In this document: positions 41,321-49,987 of the stretch, piece by piece
Layout of the letters: the number at the start of each line of letters is the position of its first letter
How positions within the stretch are numbered: the first letter of the stretch is position 1
Source: Sarcina sp. DSM 11001
GTDB lineage: Bacteria > Bacillota > Clostridia > Lachnospirales > Lachnospiraceae
NCBI RefSeq assembly: GCF_900101015.1
Contig: NZ_FNFZ01000004.1
Coordinates: 62,001-126,000 of the forward strand
Direction of reading: 5' to 3'
Length of the DNA: 64,000 nucleotides
Made by a program: the position numbers and the translations under genes
Notes under the pieces: generated by a model
The model's input: only the letters and a program-made list of their open reading frames with translations
Databases searched by the model: none
Told to the model about the DNA's origin: nothing

Positions 41321-43171
41321 TTACATTTGATACATTGTCTTTGCGAAGGGCTTGAGCAGGAAATAGAATCTGCGGCCCTTTTCCTTCCCGTAGTGCTTGA
41401 TCAGCGCATAGCGAAGGGAATTCAGATTGCCGAGTTTTTCTCTGGCATTCAGAAGAAATTCAGATATGTCAGCTGGATACTCGCCCGTATAGTCACTGCG
41501 GGCAAAAATGATTTCGCAGTAATATGCGAATTTCTGGCCAAGATCCGGTTTGAGTACCGGCAGGCTTCTGGAATTGGATTTGATGGATAAATAGATATCC
41601 TTACCCTGATCACCGTAAAAAGTCGCGAGCTGGTTATGGAGCTCCGCGAGATTGTCCGCCCCGATACAGGCGACGATCCTCGCGATCTCTTCATCATCCG
41701 GAAACTGATCCGCTTTTACTCCCGCAGGCTGAGACTGGCTGGCAGCAGTATCTTCCTGGTCTGAAGATTGAGAGCGCTGTTTTTCGTCATTTCCGCCGCT
41801 CTGTTCTTCTTCTGCCGCCTGGTCCTGTTTTCTGGAGCCGGATCTGGATCTCCTGGTCCTGGATCTGCGGGATTTTGACCGATGTCCTGTTTCAGAGGAA
41901 AGAACCTGATCGTCTCTTTCTTCTTTTTCTGTCGCCGATCCAGTCCCGGATCCTGTACCGGAAGAAGCTTCTTCTGTTTCCTCCTGGACAGGCATTTTTC
42001 CATCCAGGTCTGATGTGTTGTCTGAGGGGCCTTCGAGTTCATCTTCGGAAGGCTGTCCGATCTCCTGAGCAGGATGGCTGTCCTCTCCCACTTCTGCAGG
42101 GAACTCCGTACCGGTTCCGGAAACGTTCAGGCCTGCATCGCCGGACTCCAGTTCCCTTTGTTCTGCAGAAAGAAGTTCTTCAGGGAGTTTCTCTTTCTCT
42201 TCTTCCTCTTGCTCTTCTTCCTTCTGGGCAGAACTGTGTTCAGGCTGGAAATCATCCGATCCGTCCGATTCGTCTCTACCGTCTCCAGACGCAGAAGCTG
42301 TTTCAGATTCAGTCTCCTGTCCGTCCGTCTCCCCGTTTTTATCCTCAGAATCTGCTGCCTCTTCTTCATCCGGCTGTGCATACTCATCATCAGCCCGGTC
42401 GGATCCATCGTCTTCCGAGTCGAAAGGAAGAACTTCATCCTCGTATATCTCCTGATCGGCGTCCTCATAAGAAGGACTGGCATACGGAGGAGTGTCATAC
42501 GAAGGACTATCAGAAGGACTATCATAAGAGGGGCTGTCAAAAACAGATTCATCGTCCTGCAGGCCGCCGGCGGTTTCCCCGGATAAATCCTCTTCAGGAT
42601 CAGGGAGGGCTGCGGATTCAGCATCCCTCAGGACAGGGCGCGAAGATCTCTGTTCGGTTTCCTCAGCCGGTCCGCTGCCGTTTTCATACAGTTGCTCACC
42701 GTTTCCTGCTTCCTCAGAAAGATCAGGCTCGTAAGAAGCGGATTCTTCGGAAAGGGTACGCTGTCTGGAAAAACGACCGAGTCCAAGGTCCTCCTTAAGT
42801 CTGCGCTCCAGATTTTTACACTCTTTACCGGTGATCCGTTTGACCGATTTTTTATTGCGTCTCCAATATTTGACAGCAGCGTCAAAGCCGGTATCGTTGG
42901 TCACGATCACAAAACTGCCGCTTTCATTTTTGCCGATCAGATATCCCAGTTCAGAAACAAGCTGGAAGTCCAGCGCATTGGTTCCCTCATAGCATTTGAT
43001 AAAGGTAACCGTCCTGTCAGATTCCTTGAGCCTGATCAGGCTCTCGTAACTCATGTGCGGACTGTTCCTGGTATAGAATACGATCAGCTCCGATTTATCA
43101 GCGGGCAGCTCAAGCAGCGGGATCCAGAAATCCCCGACATTCTCACTGTCAATTAAATATTGTACTGTCAT
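41321..43171 (-). CDS. PIN/NYN-like domain protein with long acidic linker
   Basis: This 616-residue protein has three parts. Residues 1-130 look like a PIN/NYN nuclease-type domain (YLIDSENVGDFW, NALDFQLVSELGYLIGK, FVIVTNDTGFDAA), with acidic residues at the expected metal positions. Residues of about 135-480 are low-complexity and highly acidic, with tandem units such as SPSYDSPSDSPSYDTPPY and an Arg/Ser-rich patch (RSKSRRSRTRRSRSGSRK). The last 130 residues or so form an apparently helical domain (IARIVACIGADNLAELHNQL to the end), not recognised. It could act on RNA or bind nucleic acid through the basic patch. The start at 43171 has AGGGA upstream. It converges on lon. Confidence 0.82.
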   Translation of the reverse strand: MTVQYLIDSENVGDFWIPLLELPADKSELIVFYTRNSPHMSYESLIRLKESDRTVTFIKCYEGTNALDFQLVSELGYLIGKNESGSFVIVTNDTGFDAAVKYWRRNKKSVKRITGKECKNLERRLKEDLGLGRFSRQRTLSEESASYEPDLSEEAGNGEQLYENGSGPAEETEQRSSRPVLRDAESAALPDPEEDLSGETAGGLQDDESVFDSPSYDSPSDSPSYDTPPYASPSYEDADQEIYEDEVLPFDSEDDGSDRADDEYAQPDEEEAADSEDKNGETDGQETESETASASGDGRDESDGSDDFQPEHSSAQKEEEQEEEEKEKLPEELLSAEQRELESGDAGLNVSGTGTEFPAEVGEDSHPAQEIGQPSEDELEGPSDNTSDLDGKMPVQEETEEASSGTGSGTGSATEKEERDDQVLSSETGHRSKSRRSRTRRSRSGSRKQDQAAEEEQSGGNDEKQRSQSSDQEDTAASQSQPAGVKADQFPDDEEIARIVACIGADNLAELHNQLATFYGDQGKDIYLSIKSNSRSLPVLKPDLGQKFAYYCEIIFARSDYTGEYPADISEFLLNAREKLGNLNSLRYALIKHYGKEKGRRFYFLLKPFAKTMYQM

Positions 43172-43238
43172 ACACAATCCCTGATCGGCCGGAACTGAGA
43201 GAGATTATAGCATGTTAAGCGCAGGATGTCCAATAGGG

Positions 43239-44144
43239 TCAGAAGGTGGTTTTTTCCTTCTGCATATGAAGCTCAAGGGTCTTAAAGGGAATGTTGATTC
43301 CCTCTTCGTCAAAGCGGAGCTTGATCTGCTCGGTGATCTCCCACTTGGCCGCAAGAAAAGAAGCGGATTCGACATAGCAGAACAGCCCCAGATCGACAGA
43401 GCTCTCCGAGAGGCTGTCGACAAATATTGAGATCTCCCTGTCCTTGAGGACATAGGGGGACGCCTCGCAGATCTCTCGCAGGATCTTTTTTGCGCTGAGC
43501 AGGTCGGAATCATAACTGATCCCCGCGATGAGATCAAGACGTCTCACAGGGTTCTCTCCGCAATCCGTGACAGCGCAGTTGGAGATCTGGCCGTTGGGGA
43601 TCGTCAGGACACGGTTGTCCTTTGTCGTGAGCGTGGTGTAGACCAGACCGATCGCCGACACAGTTCCCTCCCCGTAATCACAGATAATATAGTGTCCGAC
43701 ACGAAAAGGATGCATTAAAAGGATCAGGATCCCGCCCGCCACATTGGACAGGCTCCCCTGCAGGGACATGCCGACTGCCAGCATCAATGTGCCGAGGACG
43801 GTGACTATGGATGCCGTATTGACCCCGAGCTGTCCCAGGATCATAAAGATCAGAAAGATATGAAGAACGATGTCGATCGCGGATTCCAGGAAATGGGACA
43901 GTCCTGACTCCGCCTGCATCCTGTTCAGGGCCCTGGTAAGCATTCTTTTGATCAGGGCGATCACCTTTGACCCGATCACATAGATCAGGATACAGATGAC
44001 AATATTAAACGCAAGGGACCTCACCCCCGGCAGGATCGCATCCAGTATCTTTTTAAAATTAGAGACCGTAAGGTCGGAGGGTTCGATCTGTTCGATCTGC
44101 TCGATCGGAAGGCTCTCAGCAGCAGTGGTAAAAATATCTTCCAT
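43239..44144 (-). CDS. MscS-family small-conductance mechanosensitive channel
   Basis: This 301-residue protein matches MscS. It has an N-terminal soluble and amphipathic stretch, three membrane segments (about 35-150) and the pore-lining third helix (GTLMLAVGMSLQGSLSNVAGGI), with the Gly/Ala/Ser pattern of TM3, then the beta domain (HPFRVGHYIICDYGEGTV) and C-terminal vestibule domain. It opens under membrane tension to release solutes in osmotic downshock. I chose the ATG at 44144, which has AGAGGA upstream; an upstream in-frame TTG at 44174 lies in a duplicated CCTGACTTT stretch. It lies 67 bases before the PIN-like gene on the same strand. Confidence 0.93.
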   Translation of the reverse strand: MEDIFTTAAESLPIEQIEQIEPSDLTVSNFKKILDAILPGVRSLAFNIVICILIYVIGSKVIALIKRMLTRALNRMQAESGLSHFLESAIDIVLHIFLIFMILGQLGVNTASIVTVLGTLMLAVGMSLQGSLSNVAGGILILLMHPFRVGHYIICDYGEGTVSAIGLVYTTLTTKDNRVLTIPNGQISNCAVTDCGENPVRRLDLIAGISYDSDLLSAKKILREICEASPYVLKDREISIFVDSLSESSVDLGLFCYVESASFLAAKWEITEQIKLRFDEEGINIPFKTLELHMQKEKTTF

Positions 44145-44179
44145 GTTTTCCTCTTCTTTAAAGTCAGGTTTCAAAGTCA

Positions 44180-44212
44180 GGACCTGTAAACAGTCAGTCT
44201 GTCTACAGGTCC
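44180..44212. repeat. Hairpin upstream of mscS-family gene
   Basis: GGACCTGTA and TACAGGTCC are perfect 9-base inverted arms separated by 15 bases, between thrH and the channel gene. There is no T run on either side. Confidence 0.5.
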
Positions 44213-44260
44213 CTGCATAAACAGTTTTTTATCCTTCTTGTGCTTTTACAGGGGTAACTC

Positions 44261-44366
44261 CCCTAAAGCGGTCTTCTTCCTATGGTGGTCATTTCCCAAA
44301 GCGGTCATTGTCCTATAGTGGTCATTTTCCTAAAGGGATCATTCACCGGTCAAATGGTTATTCTCC
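44261..44366 (-). repeat. Tandem ~17-base repeat seeded by the thrH gene end
   Basis: Units such as CCTAAAGCGGTC, CCTATGGTGGTCATTT, CCCAAAGCGGTCATTGT and CCTATAGTGGTCATTTT follow one another. The last, TCAAATGGTTATTCT, contains the stop codon of the thrH gene (44358-44360) in register. Confidence 0.75.
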
Positions 44367-44963
44367 GATCACGTTTTTGATCGCGGCGAGCAGGTCCGGA
44401 AATTCCTCAAAAGCGGGAAGGTCGGGATTGTCCTTTTTGATCTGTTCCGTTGACCGGAAAAGAAAACCATCCTTTCCTGCGCGGATCATAGCGAGATCAT
44501 TGTAGCTGTCCCCGACCCCGATCGTCTCAAATCCGACGGACTGCAGGGCTTTGACTGTCGAATATTTGGAGTTTTCCACGCGCATCTTGTGCCCGGTGAT
44601 CTCTCCGTCCGGCGCCACGATCAGCTCGTTGCAGAACAGGGTGGGCCATCCGAGTTTTTTCATGAGAGGTTTGGCAAATTGCGTGAAAGTATCACTGATA
44701 ATAACTGCCTGTGTCATGCTGCGAAGCTCATCCAGAAACTCCGGGGCTCCGGGCAGGGGGTCGATTTTGGCGATGGTCTCCTGGATCTGAGGAAGGCCAA
44801 GTCCATGTTCATGCAGTATGCCTCTGCGAAAGGCCATCAGTTTATCATAATCCGGCTCATCCCGGGTTGTCCGTCTCAGTTCAGGAATTCCCGTCACCTC
44901 AGAAAAGGCGATCCAGATTTCAGGTACCAGTACACCCTCCAGGTCCAAACACACGATATGCAT
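44358..44963 (-). CDS. thrH: ThrH-type phosphoserine phosphatase / homoserine phosphotransferase
   Basis: This 201-residue HAD-family protein closely follows ThrH: it starts MHIVCLDLEGVLVPEIWIAF, with the nucleophile DLEG, and has VIISDTFTQFAKPLM and VGDSYNDLAMIRAG with the C-terminal acidic motif. ThrH of Pseudomonas can move phosphate from phosphoserine to homoserine. Whether both activities exist here is unknown. AAAGGAGAG precedes the ATG at 44963; a longer frame to 45035 lacks a site. It appears to be a single-gene unit with its own promoter. Confidence 0.9.
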   Translation of the reverse strand: MHIVCLDLEGVLVPEIWIAFSEVTGIPELRRTTRDEPDYDKLMAFRRGILHEHGLGLPQIQETIAKIDPLPGAPEFLDELRSMTQAVIISDTFTQFAKPLMKKLGWPTLFCNELIVAPDGEITGHKMRVENSKYSTVKALQSVGFETIGVGDSYNDLAMIRAGKDGFLFRSTEQIKKDNPDLPAFEEFPDLLAAIKNVIGE

Positions 44964-45079
44964 TCTATTAATCTCTCCTTTCTGACTTAACAGCTGTGTC
45001 CGTCCTGTTTCAATGCTCTGACGCAGCCGGCACACTGGTGTACCGGTTCGCCAGCCCGGAACGAAAACAGCCGTTTATC

Positions 45080-45108
45080 ATGTTAACATGGAACCTGAAC
45101 TTTTACAA
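45080..45108 (-). promoter_or_regulatory. thrH: Putative promoter of thrH
   Basis: Minus-strand TTGTAA (45108-45103) and TAACAT (45085-45080) with a 17-base spacer, about 115 bases upstream of the start codon. A palindrome (CCGGCACACTGGTGTACCGG, around 45030-45050) lies in the leader. Confidence 0.5.
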
Positions 45109-45133
45109 ATAGTTTAACCGCACTGGAGAAAAG

Positions 45134-45163
45134 GAAAAAGGCTGTAGAAGAAGGAAAGCAGCC
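45134..45163 (-). terminator. Probable terminator of the sigma/anti-sigma operon
   Basis: On the minus strand GGCTG and CAGCC arms with a pyrimidine-rich loop are followed by TTTTTCC. The stem is short. Confidence 0.5.
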
Positions 45164-45171
45164 GGCAATAA

Positions 45172-46326
45172 TCAATTGATCCTGATCGGGGCCAGTACTT
45201 TGTCCGGGATGATAAATTCCACAGTCCCCATGCTCATAGGAGCAGCTTCCAGTTCATTGAAGCAGATCACGAGTCGTCCCTCGTCATCAATGTAAAAATC
45301 CTGGTCATCGCGGATCCGGCTGAAATCGGATTCCGGATCATCTTCAGAATCGATCCAGTATTCGACCTCAGGATTTTCCTTCATCCGGGCGCGCATCTGG
45401 GAGATGATCTCTTCGCTGATGGGGGTGATGTAATCCGCACCTGCATAGAAAAGATCCTCGAGTTCCACTCTCTCACCGGTCTTTTTATTGATCGTAAAAT
45501 GATTGACCTGTTCAAAACCGTCGGCTGACGCTGTGTAGCAGAAGACTTCCATGCAGTACCAGTCCGGAGTATCTGTTATGGTTCTATGGAGGAAACGCAG
45601 CGTTTGATATCCTGTCTCCTGAGAGACATTCTGTTCAAAGCTGGTGACCGCCTGTTCCTCCATCTGCCGGATCTCTTCCGTGATCTGGGCTGAGGACAGA
45701 ACTGCATTGATTGAAGAGGCTGAACCGTTTACCGATTCCTCTGGCTCTGTTTCATCGAAATCAGACCAGGCTTCACCGAGATCCTCCGGAGAGATCTCCT
45801 CTGCTTCCCCGGAAAATGTCTTTATAGTATCATCAGCATCCCCGGCTCCGGCTGCCTGGTCTTCCGAAACTTCTTCCGAAACTTCGTATTCCGCCGCCTC
45901 ATCCGCTTCTATTGAACCTGCCGCCATAACGCCGGGAGAATCTGCGCCCTGGTCCGCATCACTGTTTTTTGACATAGTGACAAGGGTGGATTCTTCCGCA
46001 TAAGCGTCCGCTGAATCACTCTGGTATTCATAGGAACGGATCGTCACCAGACGGAAATAATTGCCCAGAAAAGGAAGATCCTGAAATGCTGAAGAAGCTG
46101 TCGGGCTCAGATTTGGAAGCACTACACTGATACAAAGTACCGCAGCGGCGGCTGCTGCCCAGAAGGAGGCTCCTGGTCGGCGGCGGCGCACACGAGAGAC
46201 CGGACGGCCGGATAAGCTTTTTTGTTTCTCCTGCCCGGTTTCCTGATCTGCCTGCAGACCGGATGCCTCTTCGACATATTCATCACGGATCCCGCTCATT
46301 GCTTCCAGAAGGTCATATTTATCCAT
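45172..46326 (-). CDS. Membrane anti-sigma factor-like protein with DUF3298 domain
   Basis: The 384-residue protein has an N-terminal cytoplasmic tail of about 53 residues ending in a basic patch (SRVRRRRPG), one membrane segment (about 54-72), a long acidic disordered region (about 100-205) and a C-terminal DUF3298-type extracytoplasmic domain (HFTINKKTGERVELEDLFYA; FYIDDEGRLVICFNELEAAP). Its start codon shares one base with the stop of the ECF sigma gene (TAATG), so translation is coupled. It probably holds that sigma factor at the membrane and senses an envelope signal through the outer domain, as RsgI/RsiV-like proteins do. The signal itself cannot be read from the sequence. Confidence 0.87.
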   Translation of the reverse strand: MDKYDLLEAMSGIRDEYVEEASGLQADQETGQEKQKSLSGRPVSRVRRRRPGASFWAAAAAAVLCISVVLPNLSPTASSAFQDLPFLGNYFRLVTIRSYEYQSDSADAYAEESTLVTMSKNSDADQGADSPGVMAAGSIEADEAAEYEVSEEVSEDQAAGAGDADDTIKTFSGEAEEISPEDLGEAWSDFDETEPEESVNGSASSINAVLSSAQITEEIRQMEEQAVTSFEQNVSQETGYQTLRFLHRTITDTPDWYCMEVFCYTASADGFEQVNHFTINKKTGERVELEDLFYAGADYITPISEEIISQMRARMKENPEVEYWIDSEDDPESDFSRIRDDQDFYIDDEGRLVICFNELEAAPMSMGTVEFIIPDKVLAPIRIN

Positions 46327-46886
46327 TATATCAGTCCCTCTTTCTCCAATACTTTCTGAAGGGATCTGCGCATCCTCAGAAGTGTGACTTTGACATCGCT
46401 CTGGCCGATTCCGTACATGCCGGCGATTTCAGAAATGGAATCCATGTAAAAATATCTTCTCACGAAAAGCCTCCGCTGTTTTTCCGTAACCGTATCCAGA
46501 TAACTGTTGATGGCTTCCTCCAGTGCCCTGCGGTCGACTGCCTCCTCAACATTGTTTGATGCCGGAGTCAGGAAATCCCCCAGTTCATCAAGAGATTCAG
46601 AAAGCCTGTCCCCGGTGCGCTTGACGGCATGACCTGCTCTGTAACGGGAGATGGCCAGGTTTCTCGTGATCTTGCCCAGAAAGGCGCTCAGACAGGCCGG
46701 CCGCGCGGGAGGGATACCGTTCCACGCATTCATCCAGGTGTCATTGAGGCACTCCTGAACATCCTCCTCGACACCCAGAATATTGAAGGCGATCGTCCTG
46801 CAGTACCTGCCATAGGCATTGATTGTCTCTGCGATCGCCTCTTCATTCCTTTCCCAGTAAAGATCGACAATTTTATTATCTTCCAT
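46326..46886 (-). CDS. ECF-type RNA polymerase sigma factor
   Basis: The 186-residue sigma-70-family factor of the extracytoplasmic function group has region 2 (NAYGRYCRTIAFNILGVEED, VQECLNDTWMNAWNGIPP) and region 4 (VTEKQRRLFVRRYFYMDSIS, EIAGMYGIGQSDVKVTLLRM). The start at 46886 has GAAAGAGG upstream; longer in-frame extensions up to 47072 run through AT-poor leader sequence without a site. A 7-base hairpin (GAAAATG ... CATTTTC, about 46903-46925) lies just before the ribosome binding site and might mask it. It is directly followed by its likely anti-sigma factor. Confidence 0.93.
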   Translation of the reverse strand: MEDNKIVDLYWERNEEAIAETINAYGRYCRTIAFNILGVEEDVQECLNDTWMNAWNGIPPARPACLSAFLGKITRNLAISRYRAGHAVKRTGDRLSESLDELGDFLTPASNNVEEAVDRRALEEAINSYLDTVTEKQRRLFVRRYFYMDSISEIAGMYGIGQSDVKVTLLRMRRSLQKVLEKEGLI

Positions 46887-47075
46887 AACGCCTCTTTCAA
46901 AATGAAAATGCCGGAAAGACATTTTCATATGGAACTGCGAAATGCCCCGCTGCAGATTAAACATGGTATTTTTGCAGAGGGGATCCCTGACAAATCCCGA
47001 GGACCTGTCTATATTTACGCAGCTGATGACCTGCCGGTTACACTGCCCCGGCGATCTGGTCTGTGGCTTCACTCC

Positions 47076-48029
47076 TCAAGGGTTTTCAACAGTAACATGA
47101 TACTGGCCGCTGCCGTCTCCTGTGACTGTGACCGTGCCGTTGCTGTATGTGCTGTACACCTCAGCTCCGTTTTTTACTAGTCTTTTTATCAGTTTTTCTG
47201 AAGCCGGTCTCTCTTCGCCGTCAGTGATGACAGCGATCTCCGGAGAGACTGCTTCGATCAGTTCTTTGGAGCTCTTCTCTTTTTTTCCATGATGAGGCAC
47301 TTTCAGAATATCATATTCCCGACTGGCAGAGGAAAGCCAGCGGCTGATCGCCTCCTCCTCTATATCACCGGGAAGGAACCAGGAATCCTCTCCGTCAAAG
47401 ACCTCGATCAGGAGAGAGGCATCATTATCATTCTTTTTTTCCTCATCGAAGGGGACCAGGGCGGGATCTATATAGATTGCGGCCTGCCCGAGCTTCACTT
47501 CCTGTCTGGAGGATACGCGCATGGCCTGCAGGTCCTCCTTCCGGATCAGTGTGAACAGGTCTTTGCATTTTTCCTCCTCTCCCTCATAATCAGGAAGATA
47601 GATGATTTCCGCCGGAATCTCATCCGCGATCCGGGCAGCGCCGCCCACATGATCCTTGTCGTAATGAGTGATGATCATGGCATCCAGGCTGGAGATGTCT
47701 CTGTCCTGCAGTTTAGCGACTATTTCGTCGGATGTCTCCTGATAACCTGTATCCAGAAGGACATGAGAGTCTCCCGATGAAAAGAGGATGCAGTCTCCCT
47801 TTCCCACATCAAAAAAGACTGCCTCCAGATCTCCTGCACCGGCATTTTCCGCCCCGGCAGAAACGACTGAGGTGTTTTCCCCGGACGGCTGCCCTTGCGG
47901 CTTTGAAGTTTCCTTTTTAGTCCGGCCGCAGCCGGCCAGAAGGACCAATAAAAGAAGACAGGTCCAGGCAGCAAAAGACCTGAAAAATCTGCTCCCATCT
48001 GTCTTTGTCCTGATCATAGTCCAGTTCAT
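47076..48029 (-). CDS. Metallo-beta-lactamase-fold lipoprotein (ComEC-C-like)
   Basis: The 317-residue protein starts with a basic N-terminus and lipoprotein signal (AWTCLLLLVLLAGC, Cys about 34). It continues with a Ser/Gly/Glu-rich linker and a metallo-beta-lactamase domain like the C-terminal part of ComEC: FFDVGKGDCILF, ITHYDKDHVGG with the metal ligands, LPGDIEEEAI and LKVPHHGKKEK. Free-standing secreted versions are common in Firmicutes; nuclease or phosphodiesterase activity is likely but untested. The nearest AGGAGG is 15 bases from the ATG, farther than usual, and an in-frame stop just upstream fixes the start. It lies 190 bases upstream of the ECF sigma gene, same strand. Confidence 0.88.
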   Translation of the reverse strand: MNWTMIRTKTDGSRFFRSFAAWTCLLLLVLLAGCGRTKKETSKPQGQPSGENTSVVSAGAENAGAGDLEAVFFDVGKGDCILFSSGDSHVLLDTGYQETSDEIVAKLQDRDISSLDAMIITHYDKDHVGGAARIADEIPAEIIYLPDYEGEEEKCKDLFTLIRKEDLQAMRVSSRQEVKLGQAAIYIDPALVPFDEEKKNDNDASLLIEVFDGEDSWFLPGDIEEEAISRWLSSASREYDILKVPHHGKKEKSSKELIEAVSPEIAVITDGEERPASEKLIKRLVKNGAEVYSTYSNGTVTVTGDGSGQYHVTVENP

Positions 48030-48658
48030 ACTTTAATGCCACGACCTCCTGTTTTCAAACATACCAGATCCAAGACCCGCAAGCGGGTTTGAATCTTTTC
48101 TGATCTTTTCTTTCTGTTTTTCTTTCCTGTTTTTTTCCTGTTTTCTTTTCCTGTTTTCTTTGCAACCCTGCCGGAAAAATTTCCTGACAATACATCCTTA
48201 TGATTCAAGAGTCGCTCGCGAGTCTTGCACCCGCAAATGCCGGGCCCGCCCGGGCATGGCCGCCAGTATGAAAATAGCATACAGCCTGTCCGCTAATTTG
48301 CAAGTGAATTTTTTGAGTCCTGCTCACACAGCCTGAATCTCACCATTCTTCATTACAGTTTGTCACAGGAGTATTTTTAACTGTAATCCTTATCACAGCT
48401 TCGCTTTCACTCTCAGGCAGACAAACCGGGATGAGAATCAGATCATTATGGAAAAACACTCTTAATAATTATCGTAAAATCCAGTAAAAAATAGCACAAA
48501 GGAATTCTGACCACCGGAAAAATTGTTATAATAAGACTGATATAATAATTGATACAATAATAAAGAAAAGAATCAATCCCCCGGCAGGAAGAGCAGGGCT
48601 ATTGAACATTTTTTTATAATAACCTGAATGAGAAGAAGCGTAAAAGGAGGTTTTTCCT
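48030..48658. other. Long intergenic region before rpoN
   Basis: 629 bases without a convincing gene. It contains a pyrimidine-rich tandem stretch (TTTTCTTTCCTGTTTT-like units, about 48095-48165), an inverted repeat CAAGAGTCGC/GCGAGTCTTG (about 48206-48228) and a GC-rich hairpin ATGCCGGGC/CCCGGGCAT (48237-48257). The 200 bases before rpoN are AT-rich with several TATAAT-like boxes (for example near 48528 and 48540), so the rpoN promoter is probably there, but no single pair of boxes stands out. Confidence 0.55.
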
Positions 48659-49987
48659 ATGCTTCAACAAAAGATATCACAGACACAGCAACAGCTGTTG
48701 TCTGTGGATCAGCGTCAGTCTTTAAAGATCCTGGCCTATACGAATCAGGAACTGGACACCTTTCTGAATGGAGAATATTTGCAGAACCCTCTTCTGGAAT
48801 GTGTGAGGGAGAGACAGTCGGATCATGTGGAATCTCTGGACAGCCATTATGAAACCGCAAGCTCATACAGAGATGCTTATCTTCGTCAGGATGAGAGGAC
48901 AACCGACCGCCGCACGGATATCCGTGCAAGAGAACCTCTGGAGCTGCAAAACCAGCTCAAGGGGCAGCTTAATATCAGAAAATACACGCCCCAGGAATGG
49001 AAGCTGATCGACTATCTGATCGAATGCCTTGATGAGAAAGGCTTCTTTAATTATGACACCAAAGAGATCGCTGCCGCCAGCGGCTGTCCCGTGGAAATGG
49101 TCGAGCGCTGCCTGTCCGACCTCAAAAAGCTTGAGCCGGCAGGTATCTTTTCAAAAAATCTCTCCGAATGCCTTCTGGCGCAGGTCAGGGCGGCCCATGA
49201 ACAGGATAAAGTCCTGATCCGGATCATTTCAGATTATCTGGATGATCTGCTGCGTGGAAACCTGAGCACGATCACACGGAGTCTGGGTATCTCAACAGCA
49301 GAATGCCGGCTCTGCATACAGAAGATCGGTCAGCTGAATCCCCGTCCGCTCATGAACACGGAGTCTGCCAGGACGGAATATATCATTCCGGATATTCTCG
49401 TCACTTTCGAAGACAATAGCTGGAAGGTCGTACTGAATGACAGCTGGCTTGGTGAATACAGCTATAATGATTACTATATCCACATGATGCAGACGACATC
49501 CGACCCCGAGCTTAAGGAATATTTCCGGGAAAAGCTCGAGCGGGCAAAGTTTCTCATCACATCTGTGGAACGAAGGAGGAATACGATCATCAGGATCGTC
49601 TCCGAGATCCTGGAATACCAGAGCGACTATTTCCTCAACGGGGGAAAACTCCTGCCTATGACTATGGATGCTCTCGCGAGCCGTCTGGAGATCAGTACCT
49701 CTACTGTCAGCCGGGCGGTCAGGAACAAATACATGCAATACCGGCGCCCGATCCTGCTGCGAAGTCTTTTTACAGGGACAGCATCCGAAAAGACGGACGC
49801 GTCAACAGATTACGTGCACAAGAAGATCCGTGACCTTGTAAAAAATGAGGACCATGCAAGGCCCCTGAGCGATGAAAAGATTTCCGGCATCCTGAAAAAG
49901 GAGGGGATGTGTATTTCCCGCAGGACTGTCGCCAAGTACCGGCAGCAAATGGGGATCCCCGATTCAAGGCTCAGGGCTTATCTGTAG
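48659..49987 (+). CDS. rpoN: RNA polymerase sigma-54 factor
   Basis: This 442-residue protein has the three parts of sigma-54: the Gln/Leu-rich region I (SQTQQQLLSVDQRQSLKILA), the core-binding domain (about 100-290) and the C-terminal DNA-binding part with the RpoN box (SRRTVAKYRQQM, about 421-432). Sigma-54 transcribes genes only with an ATP-using enhancer-binding activator; none is encoded in this window, so its targets are unknown. AAGGAGG precedes the ATG at 48659. The 3' end overlaps the converging CPBP protease gene by 17 bases, with no terminator between them. Confidence 0.95.
   Translation: MLQQKISQTQQQLLSVDQRQSLKILAYTNQELDTFLNGEYLQNPLLECVRERQSDHVESLDSHYETASSYRDAYLRQDERTTDRRTDIRAREPLELQNQLKGQLNIRKYTPQEWKLIDYLIECLDEKGFFNYDTKEIAAASGCPVEMVERCLSDLKKLEPAGIFSKNLSECLLAQVRAAHEQDKVLIRIISDYLDDLLRGNLSTITRSLGISTAECRLCIQKIGQLNPRPLMNTESARTEYIIPDILVTFEDNSWKVVLNDSWLGEYSYNDYYIHMMQTTSDPELKEYFREKLERAKFLITSVERRRNTIIRIVSEILEYQSDYFLNGGKLLPMTMDALASRLEISTSTVSRAVRNKYMQYRRPILLRSLFTGTASEKTDASTDYVHKKIRDLVKNEDHARPLSDEKISGILKKEGMCISRRTVAKYRQQMGIPDSRLRAYL

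Noticed and set aside
41875-42798. Long plus-strand frame opposite the acidic linker of the PIN-like gene
   Set aside because: It is the antisense of a low-complexity coding region, rich in Arg/Leu/Pro, as expected for such shadows.
48026-48280. An 84-codon minus-strand frame whose stop overlaps the start of the metallo-beta-lactamase lipoprotein gene
   Set aside because: Its sequence is repeat-like (KKTGKENRKKTGKKN) and derives from a pyrimidine-rich tandem array and palindromes; it has no family match and no good ribosome binding site.
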